The translations under genes and the position numbers were made by a program. Source: an uncultured Lacticaseibacillus sp. (GTDB taxonomy: Bacteria; Bacillota; Bacilli; Lactobacillales; Lactobacillaceae). Taken from it: a stretch of DNA of 13,794 bases. The stretch spans positions 1 to 13,794 of the forward strand of contig CAKQZO010000033.1 of assembly GCA_934293835.1 (NCBI GenBank), read 5' to 3'. Below the pieces are notes generated by a model that did not search any database, was not told the origin of the DNA, and saw only the letters and a program-made list of their open reading frames with translations. Positions 13,754 to 13,794 of this stretch are shown piece by piece (within the stretch, counting starts at the first letter, position 1; the number at the start of each line of letters is the position of its first letter).

Positions 13754-13794
13754 TTGGTTGTATCTTATCGACAAGGTAGTCCTTTGAAAACTGA
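13754..13794 (+). other. 5' leader of a presumed rRNA operon
   Basis: After the third promoter there is a short non-coding leader ending in CCTTTGAAAACTGA. A CTTTGAAAACTGAA-like sequence stands shortly before 16S rRNA in many lactobacilli, so the 16S gene should begin shortly beyond the window. None of the mature 16S sequence is visible. The methyltransferase gene to the left faces away. Confidence 0.7.

Overview
The window looks like chromosomal DNA from a GC-rich member of the Lactobacillaceae; genus not resolvable by eye (Lacticaseibacillus- or Schleiferilactobacillus-like relatives are candidates). Reasons: low-GC-Gram-positive regulation (two T-box leaders, SD-driven GTG/TTG starts, a WalR-like box, Firmicutes-style rRNA promoters), protein families close to Bacillus/Lactobacillus versions, and G/C-rich third codon positions. 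I see no insertion sequence, phage gene, CRISPR array or tRNA gene.

Layout. Positions 1-105 are the 3' end of an unidentified + strand gene, followed by a bidirectional terminator. From 168 to about 6719 everything is on the minus strand and concerns amino acids. In transcription order: a sigma-A promoter, a methionine T-box leader (specifier AUG), metA, metI, metC, hom; then a second promoter whose -35 box lies over the hom stop codon, a second T-box leader (specifier read as GUG, valine) and the transporter gene brnQ. MetA, MetI, MetC and Hom together convert aspartate semialdehyde to homocysteine, so one methionyl-tRNA-sensing leader governs the whole branch. No terminator separates hom from the second T-box, so the two riboregulators stand in series.

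Positions 6853-7632 (minus) encode a secreted alanine-rich coiled-coil protein with a C-terminal 3D/RlpA-like barrel; upstream lies a WalR-like direct repeat, fitting a cell-wall gene. Positions 7912-10305 (+) hold a DeoR-type regulator, a short family 2 glycosyltransferase and a DUF975 membrane protein, the last two translationally coupled. Positions 10363-10962 (minus) encode a type I signal peptidase; 11141-12682 (+) a two-domain ABC-F protein; 12760-13503 (minus) a SAM-dependent methyltransferase.

The last 290 bases carry three tandem strong + strand promoters with near-identical cores, each with G at the expected start, followed by a leader ending in a sequence typical of the stretch before 16S rRNA in lactobacilli. 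An rRNA operon almost certainly begins just beyond the window.

Nothing here is clearly a wholly new system. The strongest points for a second look are the serial T-box arrangement, the WalR-like box before the 3D protein, the palindrome at the metA promoter and the unusual start sites.
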